Notes under the pieces: model-generated
The model's input: the letters and a program-made list of their open reading frames with translations, nothing else
Told to the model about the DNA's origin: nothing
Database searches by the model: none
Position numbers and translations under genes: made by a program
From: DASYLJ01 sp964432595
GTDB taxonomy: Bacteria > Desulfobacterota > Binatia > DP-6
Assembly: GCA_964432595.1 (NCBI GenBank)
Contig: CAYSOF010000020.1
Location: 1 to 64,000, forward strand
Reading direction: 5' to 3'
DNA length: 64,000 bases
In this document: one piece after another, positions 53,210 through 60,002 of the stretch
How positions within the stretch are numbered: position 1 is the first letter of the stretch
Layout of the letters: every line of letters starts with the position of its first letter

Positions 53210-54007
53210 CTACCGTCCGTGCGGAGCGGTGGCAACCCGCAGCCCGTGCAGCGCGATGGCGGCGGCGGTGGCCACGTTCAGCGAGTCGACGCCGGGCTCC
53301 ATGACGATCGACACGGCGCGATCGGCGGCGGCCACGACGTCCGGATGCAGGCCCGGGCCTTCCGTCCCGAGCAGGAGCGCCGCACGCGCCGGCGGCACGA
53401 CGGCCCGCAGGTCGACGCCGCCGCGCGGCGTGAGCGCGAGCACGGTGACGCCGTCGGCCCGCAGGCGCGCGACCGCCGCCGTCGTCGCATCGACGTGGAC
53501 GAACGGCACCTGCAGCGACGCCCCCATCGAGACGCGGATCGCCTTCCGGTAGAGCGGGTCGGCGCATCCCGGCGACAGGATCACCGCGTCCGCGCCGAAC
53601 GCGCGCGCGCTGCGGAACACGGCGCCGACGTTGTCGGGATCGGTGACGTCGTCGAGCACGACGAGCCGGCGCGGCGCCGTCGCGAGCAGGTCGTCGAGCG
53701 AGCGACCCGGCGTGCGCTCGCCGAGCGCCAAGCAGCCGCGATGGAAGTTGAACCCGACGACCTCGCGCATCAGCTCGATCGGCGCGACGTATGCGTCGAT
53801 GTCCGCGGGCAGCGGCGCGAGCGCGTCCAGCCCGGCGTCGTTCACGAGGAGCGCGTGCGTGCGAAAGCGCGACGCGAGCAGCTCGCGGACCACCGCGCGC
53901 GTCTCGACGACGAAGAGCCCGTCACGCGAGCGACGGTCGCGGTCGCGCAGGTCGCGGAACGGTTCGAGGCGTGGATCGTCGGGATCGGTGACCCGCTGCG
54001 CGGCCAT
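53210..54007 (-). CDS. TrmH/SpoU-family RNA 2'-O-methyltransferase
   Basis: 265 residues from an ATG overlapping the DoxX stop (TGATG). SPOUT knot motifs are complete: motif 1 'LDDVTDPDNVGAVFRSARAFGAD', motif 2 'ALLLGTEGPGL', motif 3 'SIVMEPGVDSLNVATAAAIAL'. An N-terminal L30e-like substrate-binding domain precedes them. It methylates a ribose 2'-OH in rRNA or tRNA; the exact site is not predictable. It sits in an apparent alkB-doxX-trmH transcript, an odd setting for an RNA-modifying gene. Confidence 0.9.
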   Translation of the reverse strand: MAAQRVTDPDDPRLEPFRDLRDRDRRSRDGLFVVETRAVVRELLASRFRTHALLVNDAGLDALAPLPADIDAYVAPIELMREVVGFNFHRGCLALGERTPGRSLDDLLATAPRRLVVLDDVTDPDNVGAVFRSARAFGADAVILSPGCADPLYRKAIRVSMGASLQVPFVHVDATTAAVARLRADGVTVLALTPRGGVDLRAVVPPARAALLLGTEGPGLHPDVVAAADRAVSIVMEPGVDSLNVATAAAIALHGLRVATAPHGR

Positions 54008-54387
54008 CAGCGCCGCGTGTACCACCAGGCCCAGGCGATGAACACGAGCTGGAGCGGCAGGCGGCCCCAGGCCTGGGCCGGCGTCGGCTGCGACATCCAG
54101 GCGGGACGATGGGTCAGCTGCACGTCGTTCATCGCGGCGTGCAGGTTCGCGGGGAAGATCGCGATCAGCAGCAGGATGATGCCCCAGGCCGCCATCACGC
54201 GCGTCGCCGGCACGATGACGAGGATGCCGAGCACGATCTCGATGACCCCTGAGAGCCACACGAGCTCGACGTGCCACGGCAGATACGGCGGCATGATCTG
54301 CGTGTAGAACTCCGTCGCCGTGAAGTGCAGGACGCCTGCCAGGACGTACAGCAGGCCCATCACCCAGCAGGATATTTCTTTGAACAC
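54007..54387 (-). CDS. DoxX-like membrane protein
   Basis: 126 residues from a GTG, four membrane helices. 'LYVLAGVLHFTATEFY' at helix 1 and 'LVWLSGVIEIVLGILVI' at helix 2 match DoxX-like proteins, which include subunits of thiosulfate:quinone oxidoreductase and many of unknown role. It is 12 bases downstream of alkB and overlaps the RNA methyltransferase gene by one base, so it probably shares the alkB transcript and its TetR control. Confidence 0.8.
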   Translation of the reverse strand: MFKEISCWVMGLLYVLAGVLHFTATEFYTQIMPPYLPWHVELVWLSGVIEIVLGILVIVPATRVMAAWGIILLLIAIFPANLHAAMNDVQLTHRPAWMSQPTPAQAWGRLPLQLVFIAWAWWYTRR

Positions 54388-54399
54388 CTCGCGCGTGTA

Positions 54400-55482
54400 C
54401 TACGCGGCGTCCTGACGTGCGAACGGTCCGAGCTGGCACCGCTCGAGCTCGGCGGTCATCAGCTTCTGGAAGCGCGCGTTGGCGACGATGAGCAGCACGA
54501 CCGTACCGAAGTACCCGTACGGCAGCTTCGGGCTCTCGTCGAAGTAGCGCAGCTGCTGGTAGGGCCGCGACGCGTAGGCGTGATGGTCGGCATGCCGCGA
54601 CAGTCCGACGAGCGTGTAGAGCGTGAACCACGAGTCGGTGTCCCACGAGTCGCGCGGCGTCACCTTGCGGCCGGCGCGGCGCAGGCCCCAGTGCTCGAAG
54701 TAGTTGACGGCCTCGAGCAGCCGGATCGCGATCACCGCCTGTAGCACCCACATCGCGAACGCGCCGGGTCCGAAGACGGCCAGCACGACGAGCGCCACGG
54801 CCCACTCGGCGACGAGCCCGTGCAGCACGCGATGGCGGAGCATACGTCGGTCGAGCAGCGGCATCGCCTCGTCGCCGAGACGCTTCGACTCGAGCCGCCA
54901 GGCGCTGCGGAACTGCGCCGGCACGGTGCGCTTCAGGAACGCCACCGCCGTCTCGCCGAAACTCGCGGTCGCGGGATCGTCGCCGGTCGCGACGCGCATG
55001 TGATGGCCGCGGATGTGCTCGGTGGAGAAGTGCTCGTAGAGGACGGTGCCGAGCAGGACGCGGCCGAGGAGATGGAAGTGCGCTTCGGGACGGTGGATCA
55101 GCTCGTGCGCGACGACGATCGCCGAGTAGCCGGAGTTCACGCCGACGAGGACCAGCATGACGAACGTCTGCGGATGCCAGAAGCCGTCGACGGACACGCG
55201 ATGCGCCATGAGCGGCAGGATGGCGAGCTGCATCGCGACCAGGACGTAGAGGATGCCGTCGAAGGGCCAGCCGGGCATCGTCGCGTCGGGCTGGCGGCGC
55301 TCCGGACGGCTGCGCATGTCGGCGACGACGGAGCCGATCAGCACCAGCAGCCAGGGCAACGATCGCCATCCGTCGTGCGGCCCCGTCGCCAGGAAGGCGA
55401 GCGACGTCACGGGCAGCACGAAGCAGAGCAGGTGGAGCGACCACACGCGGGCGACCTGGACTCGGGCGGCGATGCTCGTCAT
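54400..55482 (-). CDS. alkB: Alkane 1-monooxygenase
   Basis: 360 residues from the ATG at 55482, with about six membrane helices. All His boxes of the non-haem di-iron membrane hydroxylases are present: 'HELIHR' (first His at 126), 'EHIRGHH' (~155), and 'LSRHADHHAYASRPYQQL' (~293-310); in addition the AlkB-specific 'NYFEHWGL' (~259) separates it from desaturases and xylene monooxygenase. It hydroxylates terminal carbons of medium to long n-alkanes, needing rubredoxin and rubredoxin reductase, neither of which lies in the window. The promoter at 55528-55556 carries operators of the divergent TetR protein. Confidence 0.93.
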   Translation of the reverse strand: MTSIAARVQVARVWSLHLLCFVLPVTSLAFLATGPHDGWRSLPWLLVLIGSVVADMRSRPERRQPDATMPGWPFDGILYVLVAMQLAILPLMAHRVSVDGFWHPQTFVMLVLVGVNSGYSAIVVAHELIHRPEAHFHLLGRVLLGTVLYEHFSTEHIRGHHMRVATGDDPATASFGETAVAFLKRTVPAQFRSAWRLESKRLGDEAMPLLDRRMLRHRVLHGLVAEWAVALVVLAVFGPGAFAMWVLQAVIAIRLLEAVNYFEHWGLRRAGRKVTPRDSWDTDSWFTLYTLVGLSRHADHHAYASRPYQQLRYFDESPKLPYGYFGTVVLLIVANARFQKLMTAELERCQLGPFARQDAA

Positions 55483-55499
55483 GACGACCTCCGACATTG

Positions 55500-55517
55500 A
55501 CATACGGGTTGGTATGT
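55500..55517. promoter_or_regulatory. Operator 1 in the alkB-tetR interval
   Basis: ACATACGGGTTGGTATGT is an 18-base palindrome (ACATAC-N6-GTATGT). It lies in the predicted 5' leader of alkB, where a bound repressor would block elongation. Centre-to-centre distance to operator 2 is 33 bp, about three helical turns. Confidence 0.72.
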
Positions 55518-55527
55518 CGCGAGCGCT

Positions 55528-55556
55528 CGTATACATACGGACTCGTATGTCGTCAA
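55528..55556 (-). promoter_or_regulatory. alkB promoter
   Basis: On the minus strand TTGACG (55551-55556), a 17-base spacer and TATACG (55528-55533) form a good sigma70-type promoter. The start point near 55521 leaves a leader of about 40 nt before the alkB ATG. Operator 2 fills the spacer exactly. Confidence 0.7.
55533..55550. promoter_or_regulatory. Operator 2 in the alkB-tetR interval
   Basis: ACATACGGACTCGTATGT has the same outer half-sites as operator 1 (ACATAC-N6-GTATGT) and a longer inner match (ATACG/CGTAT). It covers the -35/-10 spacer of alkB and includes the ATG of tetR (55547), so a bound repressor would shut off both genes. Confidence 0.75.
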
Positions 55557-56149
55557 CCCGGGCGCGTGACGTGGCCAAGCTGGAGACCCGCGCCGCGCTG
55601 ATCGAGGCCGGTCTCGCCGAGTTCGCCGAGCGCGGCCTCGACACGCCCAGCCTGGACGCCATCTGTGCCCGGGCCGGCTTCACGCGCGGCGCCTTCTACG
55701 TCCACTTTCACGACCGGGAGGATTTCCTGGTCGCCGTGATGGAGCGCGTCCTCGGCACGTTCCTCGACGCGATCATCGCGACCGGCGACTCGGCGCACGA
55801 CCTCGAGCACACCGTCACGCGGTTCGCCGAGGTGGTCACGACCGACGCGCCGATGCCGCCGCTGCCGGGCGGCGTGCCGCTGCACCGGCTGCTCGACGCC
55901 TGTGCGCGGTCGGCGACGATCCGCGAGCGCCTCGTGTCGCTCCTGACGCAGGCGGCGGCGCGCGTGGCCGCCGCGGCGACGGCGGGGCAGGCGGTGACGT
56001 CGGTCCGGCGCGACGTCGACGCCGATCAGCTCGGCATGCTGCTCGTCACGGCGGCGCTCGGCGTGATGACGGCGGTCGAGATCGGCCTGCCGCTCGACAC
56101 GTCCGCGCTGCGCACCGTCGCGCTGCGCCTCATCGCCGATCAACGGTAG
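55547..56149 (+). CDS. TetR-family repressor of alkB
   Basis: 200 residues from the ATG at 55547; another ATG at 55514 would add 11 residues but lies in operator 1. The HTH reads 'LDAICARAGFTRGAFYVHFHDRED' (split over ~residues 33-56), preceded by 'TRAALIEAGLAEFAERG'. The C-terminal domain is a TetR_C of unknown ligand. It diverges from alkB with two matching operators between them, a standard autoregulated arrangement. With the start at 55547 the message may be leaderless, since a TATACA at 55530 places the transcript start close to the ATG. Confidence 0.88.
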   Translation: MSSTRARDVAKLETRAALIEAGLAEFAERGLDTPSLDAICARAGFTRGAFYVHFHDREDFLVAVMERVLGTFLDAIIATGDSAHDLEHTVTRFAEVVTTDAPMPPLPGGVPLHRLLDACARSATIRERLVSLLTQAAARVAAAATAGQAVTSVRRDVDADQLGMLLVTAALGVMTAVEIGLPLDTSALRTVALRLIADQR

Positions 56150-56648
56150 CGCGCCGGTACGTCGCGAGCACCGCGAGGCCGTCGGGGCAGAAGGGCGCCG
56201 CCGTCGCGCGTGCCGCCACGTCGTCGAGCGTCAGGAACTCGCCCCGCACGACCTCCTCCGGTTGCAGCCGGAACGGCCCGTCGTGCACCGCGCGATACAC
56301 GCGCCCGTGGACGTCGTTCGTGCCGTCGGCGAAGCGGAACGGGAACAGCGGCTCGAGCGGCGCCGTCACGCCGAGCTCCTCTGCGAGCTCGCGCGCCGCG
56401 CCGGCGTCCCAGTCCTCGCCCGCACCGAGCACGCCGCCGATCGCAACGTCCCAGTGCGACGGGTAGACGTCCTTCACCGCGGTCCGCAGATGGACGAACA
56501 GCCGCCCGGCGCGATCGAAGACGAGGATGTACGTGCTGCGATGCGGGAGCCGTCGCGCACGCATCTCGCGACGGGTGACGGTGCCGACGACGTTGCCCGC
56601 GTCGTCGACGACGTCGACGAGCTCGGCGCCGGGATCGCGTGCGTTCAG
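56130..56648 (-). CDS. Nudix hydrolase (IDI/YfcD-like)
   Basis: 172 residues if started at the CTG (56648) that overlaps the mobA stop as CTGA. The next canonical start, ATG for 'MRARRLPHRS' (~residue 29), would cut off 'ELVDVVDDAGNVVG', which is the conserved first strand of YfcD/IDI-type Nudix proteins. The Nudix box is 'GGVLGAGEDWDAGAARELAEELGV' (read from residue ~73), preceded by 'VKDVYPSHWDVAI'. It hydrolyses a nucleoside-diphosphate-linked compound, unidentified. Its 3' end overlaps the convergent tetR by 20 bases. Confidence 0.8.
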   Translation of the reverse strand: MNARDPGAELVDVVDDAGNVVGTVTRREMRARRLPHRSTYILVFDRAGRLFVHLRTAVKDVYPSHWDVAIGGVLGAGEDWDAGAARELAEELGVTAPLEPLFPFRFADGTNDVHGRVYRAVHDGPFRLQPEEVVRGEFLTLDDVAARATAAPFCPDGLAVLATYRRATVDRR

Positions 56649-57259
56649 TGCTCGCCCTCGGCGAAGCGTCCGCCGATGGCCGCGAGCTCCTCCGGCGTGT
56701 TCACGTTGGTGAGGCTCTGGGCGATGCCGCGCACGCCGCGCAGCTCCTGCTCCGACACCCAATCGACGCGCACGAGCGGCAGGAACTCGCGCAGGGCATG
56801 ACGGCCGCCGGCCAGGCAGCGCTCGACGGTCGGCAGGCAGCGCACGGCGTACAGGGCGTGCAGCGGCTCGATGTCGTCCTCCCATTGCGGGACGACGGCG
56901 TCGGCGTCGCCGTCGCGCGCGAGCAGGAACCGGATGACGTCGGCGTCGAGGCCGGGCATGTCGCAGGCGACCACGAAGATGCGCGGATGGCGGCTCGCCA
57001 GCATCGCCGCGTGGATGCCGGCGAGCGGACCGCAGCCTGGGTGGAGATCGCCGACGGTCTCGACGTCGAGCGCCTGGAATCGGTCGGGACGGTTCGTCGA
57101 CACGATGACCTGCGGGAACAACGACTGGAACAGGCGGACGGTTCGCACGGCGATCGGCTCGCCGTTCACGGCAGCAAACGCCTTGTCGCGTCCGCCCATG
57201 CGCGACGCGCGTCCTCCGGCGAGGATCACGCCCGCCGTGTCGGGACGCGCGGTCGTCAT
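56645..57259 (-). CDS. mobA: Molybdenum cofactor guanylyltransferase MobA
   Basis: 204 residues. Nucleotidyltransferase signature 'ILAGGRASRMGGRDKA' at the N-terminus, 'VVACDMPGLDADVI' with the metal-binding Asp, and C-terminal 'LTNVNTPEELAAI', all as in MobA. It joins GMP to molybdopterin to give the bis-MGD cofactor. No other molybdenum gene is in the window. Translationally coupled with the downstream Nudix gene; divergent from the sirtuin gene, 79 bases apart. Confidence 0.93.
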   Translation of the reverse strand: MTTARPDTAGVILAGGRASRMGGRDKAFAAVNGEPIAVRTVRLFQSLFPQVIVSTNRPDRFQALDVETVGDLHPGCGPLAGIHAAMLASRHPRIFVVACDMPGLDADVIRFLLARDGDADAVVPQWEDDIEPLHALYAVRCLPTVERCLAGGRHALREFLPLVRVDWVSEQELRGVRGIAQSLTNVNTPEELAAIGGRFAEGEH

Positions 57260-57338
57260 GCGGCCGAGCTGATACCGCGGCCCGACTCCGAGTCAACCGT
57301 TGACAGCCCCCGGGCGTGAGGCAAGAGTTCCCGGGCCC

Positions 57339-58118
57339 ATGGACGAGCCGGGTCTCGAAGCGCTCGACGAAGCAGCGGCGTGTCTCGCGAAGGCGCGATA
57401 CGTGATCGCCTTGACCGGTGCGGGCATGTCGGTGGAGAGCGGCATTCCGCCATTCCGCGGTCCCGGCGGGCTCTGGACGAAGCACGGCGAGCCGCCGATG
57501 AACGGCTACCAGCGCTTCCTCGCCGATCCGCGGCGCGCGTGGGAAGAGCGGCTCAATCCGACGGGGCCGATGGCGGAGCTGTGGAGCGCGCTCGCGGCCG
57601 CGCGTCCCAATCCGGGACACCAGGCGCTGGTCGAGCTCGAAGCGCTCGGCGTGCTTCGCGCGGTCATCACGCAGAACGTCGACGACCTGCATCGCGCCGC
57701 GGGCAGCGTGCGGCTCCTCGAGATCCACGGTAACGCGACGTTGATCCGCTGCATCGGCTGCGTCACCCGCTTCGCGCGCGACGAGATCGACTTCGCGGTG
57801 CTGCCGCCGCGCTGCCCGCACTGCGACGGTCTGCTCAAGAGCGACACCGTGTCGTTCGGCGAGCCGATCCCGCCCGACGTGCTCGAGCAGTGCTTCGAAG
57901 AGGCGGCGCTCGCCGACTGCATGCTGGTCGCGGGCACGTCGGCGACCGTCTATCCGGCGGCGCAGTTTCCGTTCCAGATCCACGAGCGCGGCGGCACGCT
58001 GATCGAGGTCAATCCCTACCCGTCCGAGCTGACGGCGCTCTGCACGCACGCGCTGCGTGCGCCGGCGGGTGAGGCGCTGCCGCGCCTGCTCGACCGCGTC
58101 CGCGACCTCCGCGGCTGA
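57339..58118 (+). CDS. cobB: Sir2-family NAD-dependent protein deacylase
   Basis: 259 residues from the ATG at 57339. Sirtuin motifs in order: 'ALTGAGMSVESGIPPFRG' (NAD loop), 'VITQNVDDLHRAAG', catalytic His in 'LEIHGNATLIRC', two CxxC zinc pairs ('CIGC' and 'CPHC'), and 'LVAGTSATVYPAAQ'. It removes acyl groups from lysine using NAD+. The Ala-rather-than-Tyr/Arg pattern of the desuccinylase type is not evident ('PNPGHQALVELE' follows), so a general deacetylase is likely. Confidence 0.93.
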   Translation: MDEPGLEALDEAAACLAKARYVIALTGAGMSVESGIPPFRGPGGLWTKHGEPPMNGYQRFLADPRRAWEERLNPTGPMAELWSALAAARPNPGHQALVELEALGVLRAVITQNVDDLHRAAGSVRLLEIHGNATLIRCIGCVTRFARDEIDFAVLPPRCPHCDGLLKSDTVSFGEPIPPDVLEQCFEEAALADCMLVAGTSATVYPAAQFPFQIHERGGTLIEVNPYPSELTALCTHALRAPAGEALPRLLDRVRDLRG

Positions 58119-58144
58119 GCACACTGTCCGACCCGGTGTGAGCG

Positions 58145-58192
58145 CGGGCTTGTAGTCCGTACCGCCGGCGCCGGGAGGTTCTTACAAGCCCG
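58145..58192 (+). other. Long stem-loop upstream of csbD
   Basis: CGGGCTTGTA (58145-58154) pairs perfectly with TACAAGCCCG (58183-58192); GC-rich flanks can extend the stem past a one-base bulge. The 28-base loop is itself GC-rich and partly self-complementary. It sits in the 151-base gap between the sirtuin stop and csbD, and may be a terminator of the former, a 5' leader element of the latter, or a small RNA. Confidence 0.5.
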
Positions 58193-58269
58193 GCGCAGGT
58201 GTCCGCGATTTTGCTGGCATTCCCGATGGCACGGCACTCGCATTTCCCGGCGCGAACGGAGGAATCGAG

Positions 58270-58443
58270 ATGAGTGGAACGATCGACAAAGCCAAAGGCC
58301 GTCTCAAGGAAGCCGCCGGTGCCCTCACCGACGACGAGCAGCTCCGCCAAGAGGGCAAGGTCGACCAGGCGGTCGGCAAGGTGAAGGACGCCGCCGAGAA
58401 GGTCGTGAACAAGGTCCGCGACACGGTCACGGGCAAGGCCTGA
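58270..58443 (+). CDS. CsbD-family stress protein
   Basis: 57 residues; GGAGGAATCGAG precedes the ATG. The whole protein is hydrophilic and helical: 'MSGTIDKAKGRLKEAAGALT' followed by 'QEGKVDQAVGKVKDAAEKV', the double KxKG/A repeat that defines CsbD (PF05532). CsbD-like proteins accumulate under general stress in many bacteria; mechanism unknown. It is followed 27 bases later by a DUF1328 gene, a pairing common in proteobacteria. Confidence 0.9.
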   Translation: MSGTIDKAKGRLKEAAGALTDDEQLRQEGKVDQAVGKVKDAAEKVVNKVRDTVTGKA

Positions 58444-58470
58444 ACGGTCGACGGACGAAGGAGGCACAGC

Positions 58471-58638
58471 ATGCTGCAATGGGCTCTCATCTTCTTCGTA
58501 GTCGCGATCATCGCTGCGGTCCTCGGCCAGCGAGGCGCGGCGGGATTGTCGGCCGAGATCGGCTACCTGCTCGTGGTGGTGGCCGTCGTGTTCGTGCTGG
58601 TGGCCTTCCTCACCGGCCGTAGTCCAACCGTCCCATAG
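58471..58638 (+). CDS. DUF1328 small membrane protein (YtjA-like)
   Basis: 55 residues with a GAAGGAGG ribosome site. Two membrane helices: 'WALIFFVVAIIAAVLG' and 'GYLLVVVAVVFVLVAFLTG', separated by 'QRGAAGLSAEI'. This is the DUF1328/YtjA layout (MLxWALIFLVIALIAAxxG). Function unknown, usually stress-induced. Shares a transcript with csbD and is followed by the hairpin at 58661. Confidence 0.88.
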   Translation: MLQWALIFFVVAIIAAVLGQRGAAGLSAEIGYLLVVVAVVFVLVAFLTGRSPTVP

Positions 58639-58660
58639 CGACCCCGGACTCAGCTCCCAC

Positions 58661-58689
58661 GCGCCGGCCCCGCCCCACGGGGCCGGCGC
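58661..58689. terminator. Strong GC hairpin between convergent genes
   Basis: A perfect 12-bp stem (58661-58672 with 58678-58689) and a 5-base loop stand between the DUF1328 stop and the opposite-strand gene ending at 58733. It is well placed as a bidirectional terminator. The T-run after it is weak on both strands. Confidence 0.7.
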
Positions 58690-58698
58690 GCCCCTCAT

Positions 58699-58757
58699 TC
58701 AGGGCGCGGGGAATCCGACCAACACGCGCCCGTCAGGGCGCGGGGAATCCGACCAAC
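58699..58757. repeat. Tandem duplication of a gene's 3' end
   Basis: A 25-base sequence, starting TCAGGGCGCGGGGAATC, is present at 58699-58723 and 58733-58757 (period 34). The second copy encodes the last residues and the stop codon of the gene at 58733-59515; the first lies just beyond the stop. It looks like a recent local duplication. Confidence 0.9.
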
Positions 58758-59515
58758 GACCGGGCGCGGCCGCGCGGATCGAAGCTGATGCTCCGACCGT
58801 ACCCGTAGTACCAGGTCACCCAGCCGCCGCTGCCCTCTTCGACGGCCTGCGGCTCGCCGATCAGCCGCGACACGTCGGCCGGCGACATGCCCTGCTTCAC
58901 GGTGCGCATCGCCTCGTAGGCGGGACGCGGCTGCGGCGTCCCGTACGACGGCTCGGGCGGCGGCTCCGGCGGACCGGGCACCATCGCGAGCGCGGCCTGC
59001 CGCTGCTCCATCTGCGCCAACAGCGCGTCCATGCGCATCTGCGTGTCGGCGAGCCGCTCGGTGAGCTCCTGCACCGTCGCGAGGATGTCGGCGAGGCGCT
59101 CGAGCGTTTCGAGCTGGACCTGCGCCTCTTCCGCCTTCTTCTCCTCGCGCTCCGCCTTCGTCTGCACCACCGCGATGTCGCCCGGCCCGTCGAGGATGAT
59201 CTCCGGCTTCTTGTCGATCGTCTCGACGGTGCCGCGCACGCGCACCTTGCGGCCGGTGTAGAGCGCGTCGAGCCGATCGGGCGGCAGTACGTCGAAGCGC
59301 GCCGCCTGCACCACGGCGGTGAAACGGTTGAAGCTCGGATCGAACGCCAGCAGGCAGGACGTGGGCGAGCAGTGGATGCCCATGACGCGTCCCTCGACCG
59401 TGACGCTCTTGCCGACGTGCTTCTCGGCTTCGTCCCAGGGCACGATCTCGTCGTCGCTGGATGCGATCCGCGCGACGGCCAGGACGAGCATGAGTGCCAG
59501 GACTGCGGATCGCAT
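58733..59515 (-). CDS. Exported OB-fold / coiled-coil protein with SmpA-like C-terminus
   Basis: 260 residues from the ATG at 59515. Signal peptide (MRSAVLALMLVLAVARIASS), then an OB-fold-like domain (~25-115) with 'VGKSVTVEGRVMGIHCSPTSC' and 'LYTGRKVRVRGTVET', a charged coiled coil (~120-170, rich in EEKK and QLETLERLADI), a Pro-rich linker and a C-terminal segment 'VKQGMSPADVSRLIGEPQAVE' resembling the SmpA/BamE or OmlA domain. Periplasmic; may bind an envelope partner. I know no described family with this exact order. The 3' end is partly duplicated. Confidence 0.7.
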   Translation of the reverse strand: MRSAVLALMLVLAVARIASSDDEIVPWDEAEKHVGKSVTVEGRVMGIHCSPTSCLLAFDPSFNRFTAVVQAARFDVLPPDRLDALYTGRKVRVRGTVETIDKKPEIILDGPGDIAVVQTKAEREEKKAEEAQVQLETLERLADILATVQELTERLADTQMRMDALLAQMEQRQAALAMVPGPPEPPPEPSYGTPQPRPAYEAMRTVKQGMSPADVSRLIGEPQAVEEGSGGWVTWYYGYGRSISFDPRGRARSLVGFPAP

Positions 59516-59579
59516 CGCTTGACCGGGCTCCTGACGGTTCCCTATAGAACCGCCGTTCCGAAGTCCACCACGAGGACGC

Positions 59580-60002
59580 ATGGCCGACTACGCAGGTCCC
59601 ATCCCCGTTCCCACACCGGAGACGCGTCCCTACTGGGACGCTGCGCGCCGTCACGAGCTGGTGCTGCCGCGGTGCCGTCCGTGCGACGCCGTGTTCTTCT
59701 ATCCGCGCGCCGCGTGTCCGCGCTGCCTCTCGGGCGATCTCGAGTGGACGCGCATGAGCGGCCGCGGCACGCTGCACACGTTCACGGTCGTCCAGCGCGG
59801 CCAGAAGAACTTCCCGCTCGGCACGCCGTACGTCATCGCGATCGTCGAGCTCGACGAAGGTCCGCGCATGATGACCAACCTGGTCGGCGTCACGCCCGAT
59901 CCGGCGCAGATCCGCATCGGCATGCCGGTCGAGGTCGTGTTCGAGGACGTCTCGGACACCATCGCGCTGCCGCGCTTCCGTCCGGTCGGGGCGTCGTCGT
60001 GA
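59580..60002 (+). CDS. DUF35 Zn-ribbon/OB-fold acyl-CoA-binding protein
   Basis: 140 residues. A rubredoxin-like zinc ribbon 'CRPC...CPRC' (~32-50) leads into an OB-fold ('GRGTLHTFTVVQRGQKNF'). DUF35 proteins partner thiolase-like enzymes: with Ltp2/ChsH2-type thiolases they form the retro-aldolase that shortens steroid side chains, and with HMG-CoA-type enzymes they act in other condensations. The next gene is such a thiolase and overlaps by 4 bases (GTGA), which supports a stable two-subunit enzyme. Confidence 0.9.
   Translation: MADYAGPIPVPTPETRPYWDAARRHELVLPRCRPCDAVFFYPRAACPRCLSGDLEWTRMSGRGTLHTFTVVQRGQKNFPLGTPYVIAIVELDEGPRMMTNLVGVTPDPAQIRIGMPVEVVFEDVSDTIALPRFRPVGASS

Noticed and set aside
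57300..57305. TTGACA before the sirtuin gene as a -35 box
   Set aside because: No acceptable -10 box follows at 16-19 bases, so I did not call a promoter.
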